Shown: positions 45,093-54,207 of the stretch, piece by piece
How positions within the stretch are numbered: the first letter of the stretch is position 1
Layout: each line of letters begins with the position of its first letter
The notes under the pieces: model-generated
Databases searched by the model: none
What the model saw: only the letters and a program-made list of their open reading frames with translations
What the model was told of the DNA's origin: nothing
Position numbers and translations under genes: made by a program
DNA from: JAFKFI01 sp963795435
GTDB taxonomy: Bacteria; Pseudomonadota; Alphaproteobacteria; Acetobacterales; Acetobacteraceae
NCBI GenBank assembly: GCA_963795435.1
Contig: CAWCHV010000007.1
Coordinates: forward strand, 930,001-994,000
Direction: 5' to 3'
DNA: 64,000 nucleotides

Positions 45093-46205
45093 TCATGCCG
45101 CCAGCTTGTCGAGCTCGCGCAGGATCGACTCGCCCATGACGCCGGTGCCGACCCGCGCCGTGCCGCTCGCCATGATGTCGGCGGTCCTGAGACCGCTCGC
45201 CAGCACGTTGGTGCAGGCGCGCTCGATCAGCGCCGCGTCCTCGGTCATGCCGAACGAGTAGCGCAGCAGCATCGCGAAGCTCAGGATCTGCGCCAGCGGG
45301 TTGGCCAGCCCCTTGCCGGCGATATCCGGCGCGCTGCCGTGGATCGGCTCGTAGAGCGCGTGCCGCCGCCCCGTGGCGTCCGGCGCGCCCAGCGTGGCCG
45401 ACGGCAGCATCCCGAGGCTGCCGGTCAGCATCGAGGCGAGATCGGACAGCAGGTCGCCAAAAATGTTGCTGGTCACGATCACGTCGAACTGGCGCGGATT
45501 GCGCACCAGCTGCATGGCGCAGTTATCCGCATACATGTGCGACAGCTCGACATCGGCGAACTCGCGCTCGTGCAGTGCCGTCACCACCTGGCGCCAGAAC
45601 AGCCCGCTCTGCATCACGTTGGCCTTCTCGACGCTGGTGAGCCGGTTTCCCCGCTGCCGCGCCAGCTCGAACGCGACGCGCGCCACCCGCTCGATCTCGC
45701 CTGTCGTGTAGGTCTCGGTATCGAATCCGCGCTGCTGCCCGTCGGGCAACGTCTCCACCCCGCGCGGCTCGCCGAAATAGATGCCGCCGGTGCTCTCGCG
45801 CACGATCATCAGATCGAGCCCGCGCACCACGTCCGGCTTCAGGGTGCTGGCCTCCACCAGCGGGTCGAGCACGGTCGCCGGCCGCAGGTTGGCGAACAGG
45901 TCGAGCTGCTTGCGCAAGCTCAGGATGGCGATTTCCGGCCGCTTGTCGAAGCCGAGCGCGTCCCATTTCGGGCCGCCGACCGCGCCGAACAGGATCGCGT
46001 CCGCCTGCCTGGCGTTCTCCAGCGTCTCCTCGGTGATCGGCACGCCGCGCGCGTCGATCGCCGCCCCGCCGACCAGATCCTCGGAGACGTCGAACGACAC
46101 CATCCGCCGCCGGTCCATCCAGTCGATGATGCGGCGGACCTCCCACATGACCTCCGGCCCGATCCCGTCGCCGGGCAGGACCAGCAGCCTCTTGTTCGCC
46201 GCCAT
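45093..46205 (-). CDS. leuB: 3-isopropylmalate dehydrogenase
   Basis: A 370-residue NAD-dependent dehydrogenase of leucine synthesis. It oxidises and decarboxylates 3-isopropylmalate to 2-oxoisocaproate. LLVLPGDGIGPEVMWEVRRI begins it, RESTGGIYFGEPRG is the substrate-binding stretch, YADNCAMQLVRNPRQFDVIV holds the metal Asp region, and GSAPDIAGKGLANPLAQILS the NAD loop. The start is the ATG just after leuD; a longer upstream frame is only the shadow of leuD. Last gene of leuC-leuD-leuB. Confidence 0.95.
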   Translation of the reverse strand: MAANKRLLVLPGDGIGPEVMWEVRRIIDWMDRRRMVSFDVSEDLVGGAAIDARGVPITEETLENARQADAILFGAVGGPKWDALGFDKRPEIAILSLRKQLDLFANLRPATVLDPLVEASTLKPDVVRGLDLMIVRESTGGIYFGEPRGVETLPDGQQRGFDTETYTTGEIERVARVAFELARQRGNRLTSVEKANVMQSGLFWRQVVTALHEREFADVELSHMYADNCAMQLVRNPRQFDVIVTSNIFGDLLSDLASMLTGSLGMLPSATLGAPDATGRRHALYEPIHGSAPDIAGKGLANPLAQILSFAMLLRYSFGMTEDAALIERACTNVLASGLRTADIMASGTARVGTGVMGESILRELDKLAA

Positions 46206-46227
46206 AGTTACCCCCCGATGCCGGCTC

Positions 46228-46851
46228 TCAGCCGGCGGTGATGCCCGGCAGCCACGCCTGGTCGCGTCCGCGCGCCTGCTCGTAGGCGTCGATCTTCGGC
46301 GCGTGCTGCATCGTCTGGCCGATGTCGTCGAGTCCATTGAGCAGCAGATGCTTGCGAAACGGGTCGATCTGGAACGCGATCTCCTCCCCGTTGGGCCGCA
46401 CCACCACCTGACGCGCGAGGTCAACCGTCAGCCGGGCATTGCCGCCCATCTTGGCGTCTTCCATGAGCTGATCGCAGACCGCGCGCGGCAGGCGAACGGG
46501 GAGAATACCATTTTTGAAACAATTGTTGTGAAAAATGTCGGCGAAATCCGGCGCGATGACGCAGCGTATGCCGAAATCGAGCAGCGCCCAGGGCGCGTGC
46601 TCGCGCGACGACCCGCAGCCGAAATTCTCATGAGCGATGAGGATTTGCGCGCCCCGGTACGGCTCCTGGTTGAGCACGAAATCGGGGCGCTCGCGGCCCT
46701 CGCGGTCGTAGCGCAGGGTGTCGAACAGATGCACGCCGAGCCCGCTGCGCTTGATCGTCTTGAGGAAGCGCGCCGGAATGATCTTGTCGGTATCGACATT
46801 GGCCAGCGGCAGCGGCGCGGCCGGCGCGGTCAAGGTGGTGAACGGTTCCAT
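46228..46851 (-). CDS. leuD: 3-isopropylmalate dehydratase small subunit
   Basis: A 207-residue swivelling subunit of isopropylmalate isomerase. It has LANVDTDKIIPARFLKTIKR near residue 18 and the substrate-loop signature HENFGCGSSREHAPWALLDF. Full length. It lies 12 bp after leuC and 22 bp before leuB. Confidence 0.95.
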   Translation of the reverse strand: MEPFTTLTAPAAPLPLANVDTDKIIPARFLKTIKRSGLGVHLFDTLRYDREGRERPDFVLNQEPYRGAQILIAHENFGCGSSREHAPWALLDFGIRCVIAPDFADIFHNNCFKNGILPVRLPRAVCDQLMEDAKMGGNARLTVDLARQVVVRPNGEEIAFQIDPFRKHLLLNGLDDIGQTMQHAPKIDAYEQARGRDQAWLPGITAG

Positions 46852-46863
46852 GATCGCCTCTCC

Positions 46864-48276
46864 TCAGCCCAATTGCCGTACGTCGGCCAGATGGCCGGTG
46901 ATCGCCGCCGCCGCCGCCATCGTCGGCGAGACCAGGTGCGTCCGCCCGCCCGGCCCCTGCCGGCCCTCGAAATTGCGGTTCGACGTGCTGGCGCAGCGCT
47001 GGCCCGGCGTGAGCTTGTCCGGGTTCATGCCGAGGCACATCGAGCAGCCCGCCTCGCGCCACTCGAAGCCGGCGTCGGTGAGCACGCGGTCGAGCCCCTC
47101 CTCCTCCGCCTGCTGCTTCACGATCCCCGACCCCGGCACCACCAGCGCCCGCACACCCGCCGCCACCTTGCGGCCGCGCACGACACCGGCGGCGGCGCGG
47201 ATATCCTCAATGCGGCCATTGGTGCAGGAGCCGATGAACACCACGTCGACTTTTACGTCCTCGAGCTTCTGCCCCGGCGTCAGGCCCATGTAGTCGACCA
47301 TGCGCTGCACCTGAGCGCGGCTCGCGTCATCGGCGATGGCACCCGGATCGGGCACCGTGCCGGTGATCGGCAGCACCGCCTCCGGATTGGTGCCCCACGT
47401 CACCATCGGCGCGATCCGCGAGGCGTCGAGCGTCACCACCTTGTCGTAGACCGCCCCCGCGTCGGTCGGCAGCGTGCGCCAGTATGCGACCGCCTGCTCG
47501 AACGCCTCGCCCTTGGGCGCGTAGGGGCGGCCCTTGATCCAGTCGAACGTCGTGTCGTCCGGCGCGATCAGGCCGGCGCGGGCACCCGCCTCGATCGACA
47601 TGTTGCACACCGTCATCCGCCCGGCCATGTCGAGCGCGCGGATCGCCTCGCCGGCGAACTCGATCACGTGGCCGTTGCCGCCCGCGGTGCCGATCTGGCC
47701 GATCACCGCCAGCACCAGATCCTTCGCGGAGGTGCCGAACGGCAGCGCGCCATCCACCCGCACCAGCATGTTGAGCGACGGCTTTTGCAGCAGCGTCTGC
47801 GTCGCCAGCACGTGCTCCACCTCGGAGGTGCCGATGCCGAACGCCAGCGCCCCCACCGCGCCATGCGTCGAGGTATGACTGTCGCCGCATACGATCGTCA
47901 TGCCGGGCAGCGAAATGCCCTGCTCCGGGCCGATGATGTGGACGATCCCCTGACGCGCATCGAGCACCGGGAAATACGGCACGCCGAACTCGGCGACGTT
48001 GCGCTCCAGGGTCTCGACCTGGATGCGGCTGTCTTCCTCCTTGATGCCGGACTTGCGGTCGGTAGTCGCGATGTTGTGGTCCGCGACCGCGATCGTCGCG
48101 TCCGGCCGGCGCACCCGGCGGCCCGCCATGCGCAGGCCCTCGAAAGCCTGCGGGCTGGTCACTTCGTGGACGAGATGGCGGTCGATGTAGAGGACGCAGG
48201 TGCCGTCGGCGAGTCGCTCGACCACGTGGCTGTCGAAGATCTTGTCATACAGCGTACGCGGCTTGCTACCGGACAT
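46864..48276 (-). CDS. leuC: 3-isopropylmalate dehydratase large subunit
   Basis: A 470-residue aconitase-family subunit holding the [4Fe-4S] cluster. Start MSGSKPRTLYDKIFDSHVVE. Cluster Cys residues are in FIGSCTNGRIEDIRAAAGVV and CSMCLGMNPDKLTPGQRCAS. ICGDSHTSTHGAVGALAFGI is also conserved. With LeuD it converts 2-isopropylmalate to 3-isopropylmalate. It follows rplS after 80 bp that hold two hairpins. Confidence 0.95.
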   Translation of the reverse strand: MSGSKPRTLYDKIFDSHVVERLADGTCVLYIDRHLVHEVTSPQAFEGLRMAGRRVRRPDATIAVADHNIATTDRKSGIKEEDSRIQVETLERNVAEFGVPYFPVLDARQGIVHIIGPEQGISLPGMTIVCGDSHTSTHGAVGALAFGIGTSEVEHVLATQTLLQKPSLNMLVRVDGALPFGTSAKDLVLAVIGQIGTAGGNGHVIEFAGEAIRALDMAGRMTVCNMSIEAGARAGLIAPDDTTFDWIKGRPYAPKGEAFEQAVAYWRTLPTDAGAVYDKVVTLDASRIAPMVTWGTNPEAVLPITGTVPDPGAIADDASRAQVQRMVDYMGLTPGQKLEDVKVDVVFIGSCTNGRIEDIRAAAGVVRGRKVAAGVRALVVPGSGIVKQQAEEEGLDRVLTDAGFEWREAGCSMCLGMNPDKLTPGQRCASTSNRNFEGRQGPGGRTHLVSPTMAAAAAITGHLADVRQLG

Positions 48277-48305
48277 CGGCGTGGTTCCTCTCGTCAACTC
48301 AGAAA

Positions 48306-48349
48306 CAGGGGCTCTGCCCCTGCACCCCGGCAAGGGCCTCGGCCCTTGC
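48306..48349. terminator. Paired hairpins between rplS and leuC
   Basis: Hairpin 1 is CAGGGGCTCTGCCCCTG (48306-48322). Hairpin 2 is GCAAGGGCC-TC-GGCCCTTGC (48330-48349), with a perfect 9-bp stem. No T-run. They probably separate the ribosomal operon from the leucine operon, or act as a repetitive palindromic element. Confidence 0.6.
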
Positions 48350-48356
48350 ATCCCCA

Positions 48357-48755
48357 TTACTCGGCGGCGGCGGGCTCCGACGGCGCGCCCTGCACGGTGC
48401 GCGCCTTTTCCGCGATGCGCGCGCGCTTGCCGCTGCGGCCGCGCAGATAATAGAGCTTCGCCCGCCGCACGTCGCCGCGCCGCACCACCGCGATCTCGGC
48501 GATCGTCGGCGAGTAGAGCGGAAACACGCGCTCCACGCCCTCGCCATAGCTGATCTTGCGGATCGTGAAGTTGCTGTTGAGCCCCTTGTTCGAGCGCGCG
48601 ATGCAGACCCCCTCGAAATTCTGCACGCGGCGGCGCTCGCCCTCGACCACCTTCACCGCCACCCGCACCGTGTCCCCCGGCGCGAAGACCGGCACCGGGC
48701 GGCCCTCCGTGAGACGGGCGATCTCGTCCGCCTCGAAGCGCTGGATGATGTTCAT
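48357..48755 (-). CDS. rplS: 50S ribosomal protein L19
   Basis: A 132-residue ribosomal protein at the subunit interface. Start MNIIQRFEADEIARLTEGRP, then FAPGDTVRVAVKVVEGERRR and VQNFEGVCIARSNKGLNSNF. Standard body with a short Ala/Glu tail. It follows trmD by 24 bp, as in most Proteobacteria. Confidence 0.97.
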   Translation of the reverse strand: MNIIQRFEADEIARLTEGRPVPVFAPGDTVRVAVKVVEGERRRVQNFEGVCIARSNKGLNSNFTIRKISYGEGVERVFPLYSPTIAEIAVVRRGDVRRAKLYYLRGRSGKRARIAEKARTVQGAPSEPAAAE

Positions 48756-48779
48756 CGCTCTTATCCTTCTCTCTGATCC

Positions 48780-49508
48780 CTACGGCGCGGCCGAGCGGTT
48801 GACAACCGCCGCCGCGCCGATGTCCGTCATGTGGGCGGCCCACAGATCGGGCCGCCGCTCCCGCGTGATCCGCTCCGCCTCCGCCCGCCGCCATGCCGCG
48901 ACCTGGGCGTGATGACCCGACAGCAGCACCTCCGGCACACGCCGCCCCCGCCACTCGGCCGGACGGGTGTAGTGCGGATATTCCAGCAGACTGGCGGAAA
49001 AACTCTCCTCCTCGGCACTCTCGGCGGCTCCCATCACGCCGGGCAGCAGCCGCACGCAGGCGTCGAGCAACACCATCGCGGCCAACTCGCCGCCCGACAG
49101 CACGAAATCCCCGACGCTGATCTCCTCGCAGCCGCGCGCCTCGATCACCCGCTGATCGACGCCCTCGTAGCGCCCGCACAGCAGCACCAGCCCCGCCCCG
49201 GCGGAAAAGCGCCGCGCATCCGCCTGCGCGAGACGCCGGCCGCGCGGCGTGAGAAACACCAAAGGCCGCCCGTCCGCCACGTCCGCCAGCGCCGCGTCCA
49301 CTACATCCGGCCGCAGCACCATCCCCGCCCCGCCGCCGAACGGCGTGTCGTCCACGCTGCGGTGCCGGTCGGTGGCAAAGTCGCGGATATTGCTCGCTCG
49401 CAGCGACCAGCGCCCCGCTTCCAATGCCCGCCCGGCCAGCGAATGCCCGAGCGGCCCCGGAAACATCTCCGGGAACAGGCTCAGCACGGTGGCCCGCCAG
49501 CCCGTCAC
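48780..49508 (-). CDS. trmD: tRNA (guanine-N1)-methyltransferase
   Basis: A 242-residue SPOUT methyltransferase that makes m1G37 in tRNAs. It starts at a GTG overlapping the rimM stop (GTGA): WRATVLSLFPEMFPGPLGHS. The knot and SAM site are LLCGRYEGVDQRVIE and ISVGDFVLSGGELAAMVLLD. RPAEWRGRRVPEVLLSGHHA is also typical. Intact. Confidence 0.96.
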   Translation of the reverse strand: MTGWRATVLSLFPEMFPGPLGHSLAGRALEAGRWSLRASNIRDFATDRHRSVDDTPFGGGAGMVLRPDVVDAALADVADGRPLVFLTPRGRRLAQADARRFSAGAGLVLLCGRYEGVDQRVIEARGCEEISVGDFVLSGGELAAMVLLDACVRLLPGVMGAAESAEEESFSASLLEYPHYTRPAEWRGRRVPEVLLSGHHAQVAAWRRAEAERITRERRPDLWAAHMTDIGAAAVVNRSAAP

Positions 49509-50035
49509 GCCGCTCGCTCCGGCACCACCGCCTCGTCGGGCGGCACCACGATCAGCCGACCGCCAGCGACATCGACCTCGGGCACCGCTCCGCGGGTGAA
49601 CGGCACCAGCAGCGCCGCACCTTCCGCGCGGAAAATCTCGAGGCTCGCGCCGGCGCCATAGTCGTGCACCGCCACCACCTCGCCCAGCGCCGCACCCATC
49701 CCGTCGAACGCCGCCAACCCGACGAGATCCGCGAGGTAGAACTCCTCCTCGTCCGGCGGCGGCAGACGCTCCCGCCCGATATACAAGCGCGTGTTGACCA
49801 GCTTCTCCGCCGCGTCGCGGTCGGCCACCGGCACTGGCTTGCCGTCCACGATTTCGGCGATCTCGGCGATCCCCTCGCCGCACCAGCGCAGCGTGAAGCG
49901 CCGCCCCTTGTCATCGGTCAGCGCGCCGTACGCGGTCAGGCCCGCCGGGTCGGCGGTGTAGCTGACCACGCGCACCAGGCCGCGCACGCCGTGCGGCCTG
50001 CCCACCACGCCCAACAGGATGCGTCGCTCAGGCAT
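49505..50035 (-). CDS. rimM: Ribosome maturation factor RimM
   Basis: A 176-residue 30S maturation factor. The N-terminal domain begins RILLGVVGRPHGVRGLVRVV, and the C-terminal PRC barrel begins near EEEFYLADLVGLAAFDGMGA. It binds S19 during assembly of the small subunit head. It lies 9 bp after rpsP and overlaps trmD. Confidence 0.96.
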   Translation of the reverse strand: MPERRILLGVVGRPHGVRGLVRVVSYTADPAGLTAYGALTDDKGRRFTLRWCGEGIAEIAEIVDGKPVPVADRDAAEKLVNTRLYIGRERLPPPDEEEFYLADLVGLAAFDGMGAALGEVVAVHDYGAGASLEIFRAEGAALLVPFTRGAVPEVDVAGGRLIVVPPDEAVVPERAA

Positions 50036-50044
50036 GTCGCTCCA

Positions 50045-50383
50045 TCAGGCGGCCGGCGCCGCCTCCTTCGCGCGCTCCTGCGCCCGCTTCTTCGGCGCGG
50101 ATTTCACCGGCTGCTCGCGGAACGCGGGCATCGGCGCGAGTCCGGCGCGGCCGAGGAACCGCGCGACGCGATCGGTCGCCACCGCGCCCTGGCCGATCCA
50201 ATGCTGGATGCGCTCGTCGCGCAGCCGCACGCGGTCCTCGTGCTCGGCCGGCAGCATCGGGTTGTAGCTGCCGACCTTCTCCAGGAAGCGGCCGTCGCGC
50301 GGGCTGCGGCTGTCGGCGACCACGATGTGGTAGTACGGCCGCTTCTTGGCGCCGGCGCGGGCAAGTCGGATTTTAAGACCCAT
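50045..50383 (-). CDS. rpsP: 30S ribosomal protein S16
   Basis: A 112-residue protein beginning MGLKIRLARAGAKKRPYYHI, then VVADSRSPRDGRFLEKVGSY and the usual basic, Ala/Lys-rich tail. First of the rpsP-rimM-trmD-rplS set, 138 bp after ffh; the gap holds a palindromic repeat. Confidence 0.97.
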   Translation of the reverse strand: MGLKIRLARAGAKKRPYYHIVVADSRSPRDGRFLEKVGSYNPMLPAEHEDRVRLRDERIQHWIGQGAVATDRVARFLGRAGLAPMPAFREQPVKSAPKKRAQERAKEAAPAA

Positions 50384-50427
50384 TACTCCAAGTTCTCCTG
50401 AGTGTCGTGGTGTTCGCAGCCACGTCC

Positions 50428-50507
50428 GTCATGGTCGGCGAAGGCCGACCATCCACGCCTTCTCCTCGCGACAAAGTCGTGGATACCCGGCCTTGGCCGG
50501 GTATGAC
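50428..50507. repeat. Palindromic intergenic repeat, copy 2
   Basis: Bounded by GTCATGG and GTATGAC. The two arms GTCGGCGAAGGCCGAC and CCCGGCCTTGGCCGGG are each hairpins, and CCACG / CGTGG pair across the middle. It is the relative of the 1888-1972 element and fills most of the ffh-rpsP gap. Confidence 0.7.
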
Positions 50508-50521
50508 GCCCGTGGTAGTCA

Positions 50522-51901
50522 TCAGTAAGGCCGGTTCCGGGGCGCCATGCCCTTCGGCATGATCGCCGAGAGGCCATGCCGCATCAGGCCCTTCTGCCCC
50601 AGCTTGTTCATCCGCTTCATCATCGTCGACATGTCGTCGAACTGCTTGAGCAGCCGGTTGACCTCCTGCACCGAGGTGCCAGAGCCGGACGCGATGCGCT
50701 TCTTGCGGCTCGCCTTGATGATGTCCGGCGCGCGCCGCTCCTTCGGCGTCATGGAGGAAATGATCGCTCCCTGGCGCTTGAGGATCGCGGTGTCGAGATT
50801 GGCGCCCTCGAGCTGCGACTTGATCTTGCCCACCCCCGGCAGCATCCCGAGGATGCCCGACAGGCTGCCCATCTTGGTGATCTGCTTGAGCTGCTTGGCG
50901 TAGTCCTCGAGGTCGAACTGGCCCTTCGCCATCTTGCGGGCGAGTTTTTCCGCCTCCTCCTGGTCGACCGTCTCGCTGGCCTTCTCGACCAGCCCGACGA
51001 TGTCGCCCATGCCGAGGATGCGCCCGGCGACCCGCTCGGGGTGGAAATCCTCCAATCCGTCGAGCTTCTCGGAAACGCCGGTGAGCTTGATCGGCGCGCC
51101 GGTGATCGCCCGCATCGACAGCGCGGCACCACCGCGCGCGTCGCCATCCATCCGCGTCATCACGATGCCGGTGACGCCGAGCGCCTCGTTGAACGCCTTC
51201 GCGGTGTTCACCGCGTCCTGCCCGGTCATCGCGTCGACCACCAGCAGCGTCTCAACCGGATTGGTGGCGGCGCGGATCTCCGTCACCTCCGCCATGAGTT
51301 CCTGGTTGATCGACAGCCGGCCGGCGGTGTCGAGGATCACCACGTCGAAGCCCTCGCGCCGCCCGGTCTCCATCGCGCGGCGGGCGATCTCAACGGGCGT
51401 CTGGCCGGCGACGATCGGCAGGCTCGGCACTCCGGCGCGCTCGGCGAGCTGTGCGAGCTGCAACTGCGCGGCAGGGCGCTGGGTGTCGAGGCTCGCCAGC
51501 AGCACCTTGCGCCGCAGCCGCTCGCGCAGCCGCAAGCCGAGCTTGCCGGCCGTCGTGGTCTTGCCCGAGCCCTGCAGGCCGACCATCAGGATCGGAACCG
51601 GCGGCACGGCGGTCAGGTTGAGCGGCACCGCCCCCGCGCCGCCGAGCTGCTCGATCATCACGTCATTGACGATCTTCACCACCTGCTGGCCGGGCGAGAC
51701 GCTGTCCAGCACCTCGGTGCCGACCGCCCGCTCGCGCACCTTGCTGACGAAGTCGCGCACCACCGGCAGCGCCACGTCGGCATCCAGCAGCGCCAGCCGC
51801 ACCTCGCGCAGCGCCTCGTTGACGTCCGCCTCCGACAGCGCGCCGCGGCCGCGCAGTCGGTCGAAGACGCCGCCTAGCTTGTCCGAAAGTGCCTCAAACA
51901 C
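50522..51901 (-). CDS. ffh: Signal recognition particle protein Ffh
   Basis: A 459-residue SRP GTPase. The N domain begins MFEALSDKLGGVFDRLRGRG. The G domain has GLQGSGKTTTAGKLGLRLRE, VILDTAGRLSINQELMAE and TRMDGDARGGAALSMRAITG. The Met-rich M domain with the RNA-binding stretch SRKKRIASGSGTSVQEVNRL closes it. With 4.5S RNA it directs membrane proteins to FtsY. Intact and of normal length. Confidence 0.97.
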   Translation of the reverse strand: MFEALSDKLGGVFDRLRGRGALSEADVNEALREVRLALLDADVALPVVRDFVSKVRERAVGTEVLDSVSPGQQVVKIVNDVMIEQLGGAGAVPLNLTAVPPVPILMVGLQGSGKTTTAGKLGLRLRERLRRKVLLASLDTQRPAAQLQLAQLAERAGVPSLPIVAGQTPVEIARRAMETGRREGFDVVILDTAGRLSINQELMAEVTEIRAATNPVETLLVVDAMTGQDAVNTAKAFNEALGVTGIVMTRMDGDARGGAALSMRAITGAPIKLTGVSEKLDGLEDFHPERVAGRILGMGDIVGLVEKASETVDQEEAEKLARKMAKGQFDLEDYAKQLKQITKMGSLSGILGMLPGVGKIKSQLEGANLDTAILKRQGAIISSMTPKERRAPDIIKASRKKRIASGSGTSVQEVNRLLKQFDDMSTMMKRMNKLGQKGLMRHGLSAIMPKGMAPRNRPY

Positions 51902-52081
51902 AGTCTGTCATCCCAATGGGCCGTTACCCCAAAGCCAAACGCGCCGCTGCGCGAACCCTCGCGGAGCGGCGGAGCCCCCGCGCCGAGCGCGGGGACCGGG
52001 TGAGCCAGTACCTGACCCGGAGCCGAGGCTTATGGGTTCGGCCCCGGCTGAAGTCAACTGGCCGAAGTCAACCAGCCGCGA

Positions 52082-52969
52082 TCACCGGCCGCCGGAGGTC
52101 GGCACATACGCCACCAGCTTCCGATAAAGGTGCCAAGTGGCGTGTCCGAGCACCGGCATTACGATCACGAGGCCGAGCAGGGCGGGGATCGAGCCCAGAA
52201 CCAGCAGCACCGCGACGATCAGGCCCCAGAGCAGGATCGGTCCGGGGTTCGCCCGAAGCGCCCGCATCGAGGTCTCGATCGCCGTCTCGATCCCGCCGTG
52301 CCGGTCGAGCAGGAGTGGGAAGGAGACGACGCTGATCCCGAGCACGACCAGCGCGAACAGGAAGCCGACGGCGATGCCGACGATGATCATCGTCCAGCCC
52401 GCCCCGGTGGTGAACACGTCGTGCATGAACGATCCGAATGATGCCGGCTGCCCGGGGCCGAGCGTCCAGTCATAGAGCGCCGCCGCGACCACCAGCCAGA
52501 ACAGCAGGATCGCCATCAGCAGCAGCCCGAACAGGACGATGGTGCCGAAGGCCGGCGAGCGGACCACGCCGAAGGCGTCGCCGAGGCTGGCATCGACCCC
52601 CTGTTCGCGCAGCCGGCTCATCTCGTTGAGCCCCACCGCCGCGAACGGCCCGATCAGGGCGAAGCCGGAGGCCAGCGGGAACAGCAAGGGCAGTAGATCG
52701 TATCCCGAGAAAATTCCTCCCAGAATGAGGCCGACCAGCGGATAGATGACGCAGAGGAAAATCACATCGGTCCGGCTGGCCTTGAAGTCCTCGAAGCCCC
52801 TCGCCAGGGCGTCCCGCAGATCGGCGGTGCCGATGCGCCGGATCGCCGGCAGCATGGTGTGCAGTTCCTGCTCGTGGCTCTCGCGCAGATCGTGCCCGGC
52901 CGAGCCGACGGCGACCGCGCTGGTCCTGAACTGAGCCACGATCCACTCAACAGGGTTGCGGATTGCCAT
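52082..52969 (-). CDS. DUF2189 integral membrane protein
   Basis: A 295-residue membrane protein with about six spans. The N-terminal part IGTADLRDALARGFEDFKAS leads into VIFLCVIYPLVGLILGGIF, the family hallmark. ALYDWTLGPGQPASFGSFMH is a loop, and the C-terminal spans follow. GGAGG lies before the chosen ATG. Function of DUF2189 is unknown; some relatives are annotated as cytochrome c oxidase-associated. It is divergent from the UDP-sugar gene at 53165. Confidence 0.85.
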   Translation of the reverse strand: MAIRNPVEWIVAQFRTSAVAVGSAGHDLRESHEQELHTMLPAIRRIGTADLRDALARGFEDFKASRTDVIFLCVIYPLVGLILGGIFSGYDLLPLLFPLASGFALIGPFAAVGLNEMSRLREQGVDASLGDAFGVVRSPAFGTIVLFGLLLMAILLFWLVVAAALYDWTLGPGQPASFGSFMHDVFTTGAGWTMIIVGIAVGFLFALVVLGISVVSFPLLLDRHGGIETAIETSMRALRANPGPILLWGLIVAVLLVLGSIPALLGLVIVMPVLGHATWHLYRKLVAYVPTSGGR

Positions 52970-53164
52970 ATTCGTCCCTCCCGTAACCACAGGGTCGAGG
53001 ACCACCGGCCGCATCCGAGGACCGCGGCCCTCCGTAGGGAAGAGCCTAACGCGGGAGGTCGTGCGAAGTCTCGCCCTATCTCCGCGTCAATTGCCTGGGA
53101 CGACAAGTGCCGATAGCGTCGCCCTCGCGATCCGAGTTGGCGCGACCCGAGCTGGAGAGAACGA

Positions 53165-54130
53165 ATGGACCTCACCCGCAAGCGCGTCCTGGTTACCGGG
53201 GGAGCCGGGTTCCTGGGCTCGCATCTTTGTGAGCGGCTCCTGCGGGATGGGCACGACGTCCTGTGCGCCGACAATTATTTCACCGGCCGCAAGGACAACA
53301 TCGCCCAGATGGTGACGGATCCGCATTTCGAGGCGATGCGGCACGACATCACCTTCCCGCTCTATGTGGAGGTGGACGAGATCTACAATCTCGCCTGCCC
53401 GGCCTCTCCGGTGCATTACCAGTTCGACCCGGTGCAGACCACCAAGACCAGCGTGATCGGCGCGATCAACATGCTCGGCCTCGCCAAGCGGATCGGCGCC
53501 CGCATCCTGCAGGCCTCGACCAGCGAGGTCTACGGTGATCCGACGGTGCATCCGCAGAGCGAGGAATACCGCGGCAACGTCAACCCGCTCGGTCCACGCG
53601 CCTGCTACGACGAAGGCAAGCGCTGCGCCGAGACGCTGTTCTTCGACTACCGCCGCCAGCACCGCGTGCGGATCAAGGTGGTGCGGATCTTCAACACCTA
53701 CGGGCCGCGGATGCACCCGAACGACGGGCGTGTCGTATCCAATTTCATCGTCCAGGCGCTGCGCGGCGAAGACATCACGCTGTTCGGCGACGGCAGCCAG
53801 ACGCGCGCCTTCTGCTACGTCGACGACATGATCGACGGCTTCGTGCGCATGATGGCGACCGGCGAGGACGTCACCGGCCCGATGAACCTCGGCAATCCGC
53901 ACGAAATCCCGGTGCGCGCGCTGGCGGAACGGGTCATCGCGCTGACCGGCTCCCGCTCCGGCATCGTTCACCGGCCGCTCCCCGAGGACGATCCGCTGCA
54001 ACGCTGCCCGGACATCGCGCGCGCCCGCGAGGTGCTCGGCTGGGAACCCTCGGTGCAACTCGATCGCGGATTGCAGCACACCATCGCATATTTCGATGCA
54101 CTGCTGACCGAGCGCGGCAAGGCGCTCTGA
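53165..54130 (+). CDS. uxs: UDP-glucuronate decarboxylase (UDP-xylose synthase)
   Basis: A 321-residue short-chain dehydrogenase that makes UDP-xylose from UDP-glucuronate. The NAD-binding loop is VTGGAGFLGSHLCERLLRDG, the Tyr-Lys pair is in RACYDEGKRCAETLFFDYRR, and ASTSEVYGDPTVHPQSEEY and RIFNTYGPRMHPNDGRVVSN are typical of Uxs. It supplies a sugar donor for surface polysaccharide. It stands alone here, with no glycosyltransferases next to it. Confidence 0.92.
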   Translation: MDLTRKRVLVTGGAGFLGSHLCERLLRDGHDVLCADNYFTGRKDNIAQMVTDPHFEAMRHDITFPLYVEVDEIYNLACPASPVHYQFDPVQTTKTSVIGAINMLGLAKRIGARILQASTSEVYGDPTVHPQSEEYRGNVNPLGPRACYDEGKRCAETLFFDYRRQHRVRIKVVRIFNTYGPRMHPNDGRVVSNFIVQALRGEDITLFGDGSQTRAFCYVDDMIDGFVRMMATGEDVTGPMNLGNPHEIPVRALAERVIALTGSRSGIVHRPLPEDDPLQRCPDIARAREVLGWEPSVQLDRGLQHTIAYFDALLTERGKAL

Positions 54131-54207
54131 TCCGAACGCGGAAGGGATTGAGCAGCCAGGCGTCGCGATCTACCATCGCGGTAACGATAATCTGGGGGAG
54201 GCCCGAT

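Noticed and set aside
45781..48450. 889-codon open frame opposite leuB, leuD and leuC
   Set aside because: It mirrors the codon bias of three certain genes on the other strand. Composition is that of a GC-rich shadow frame.
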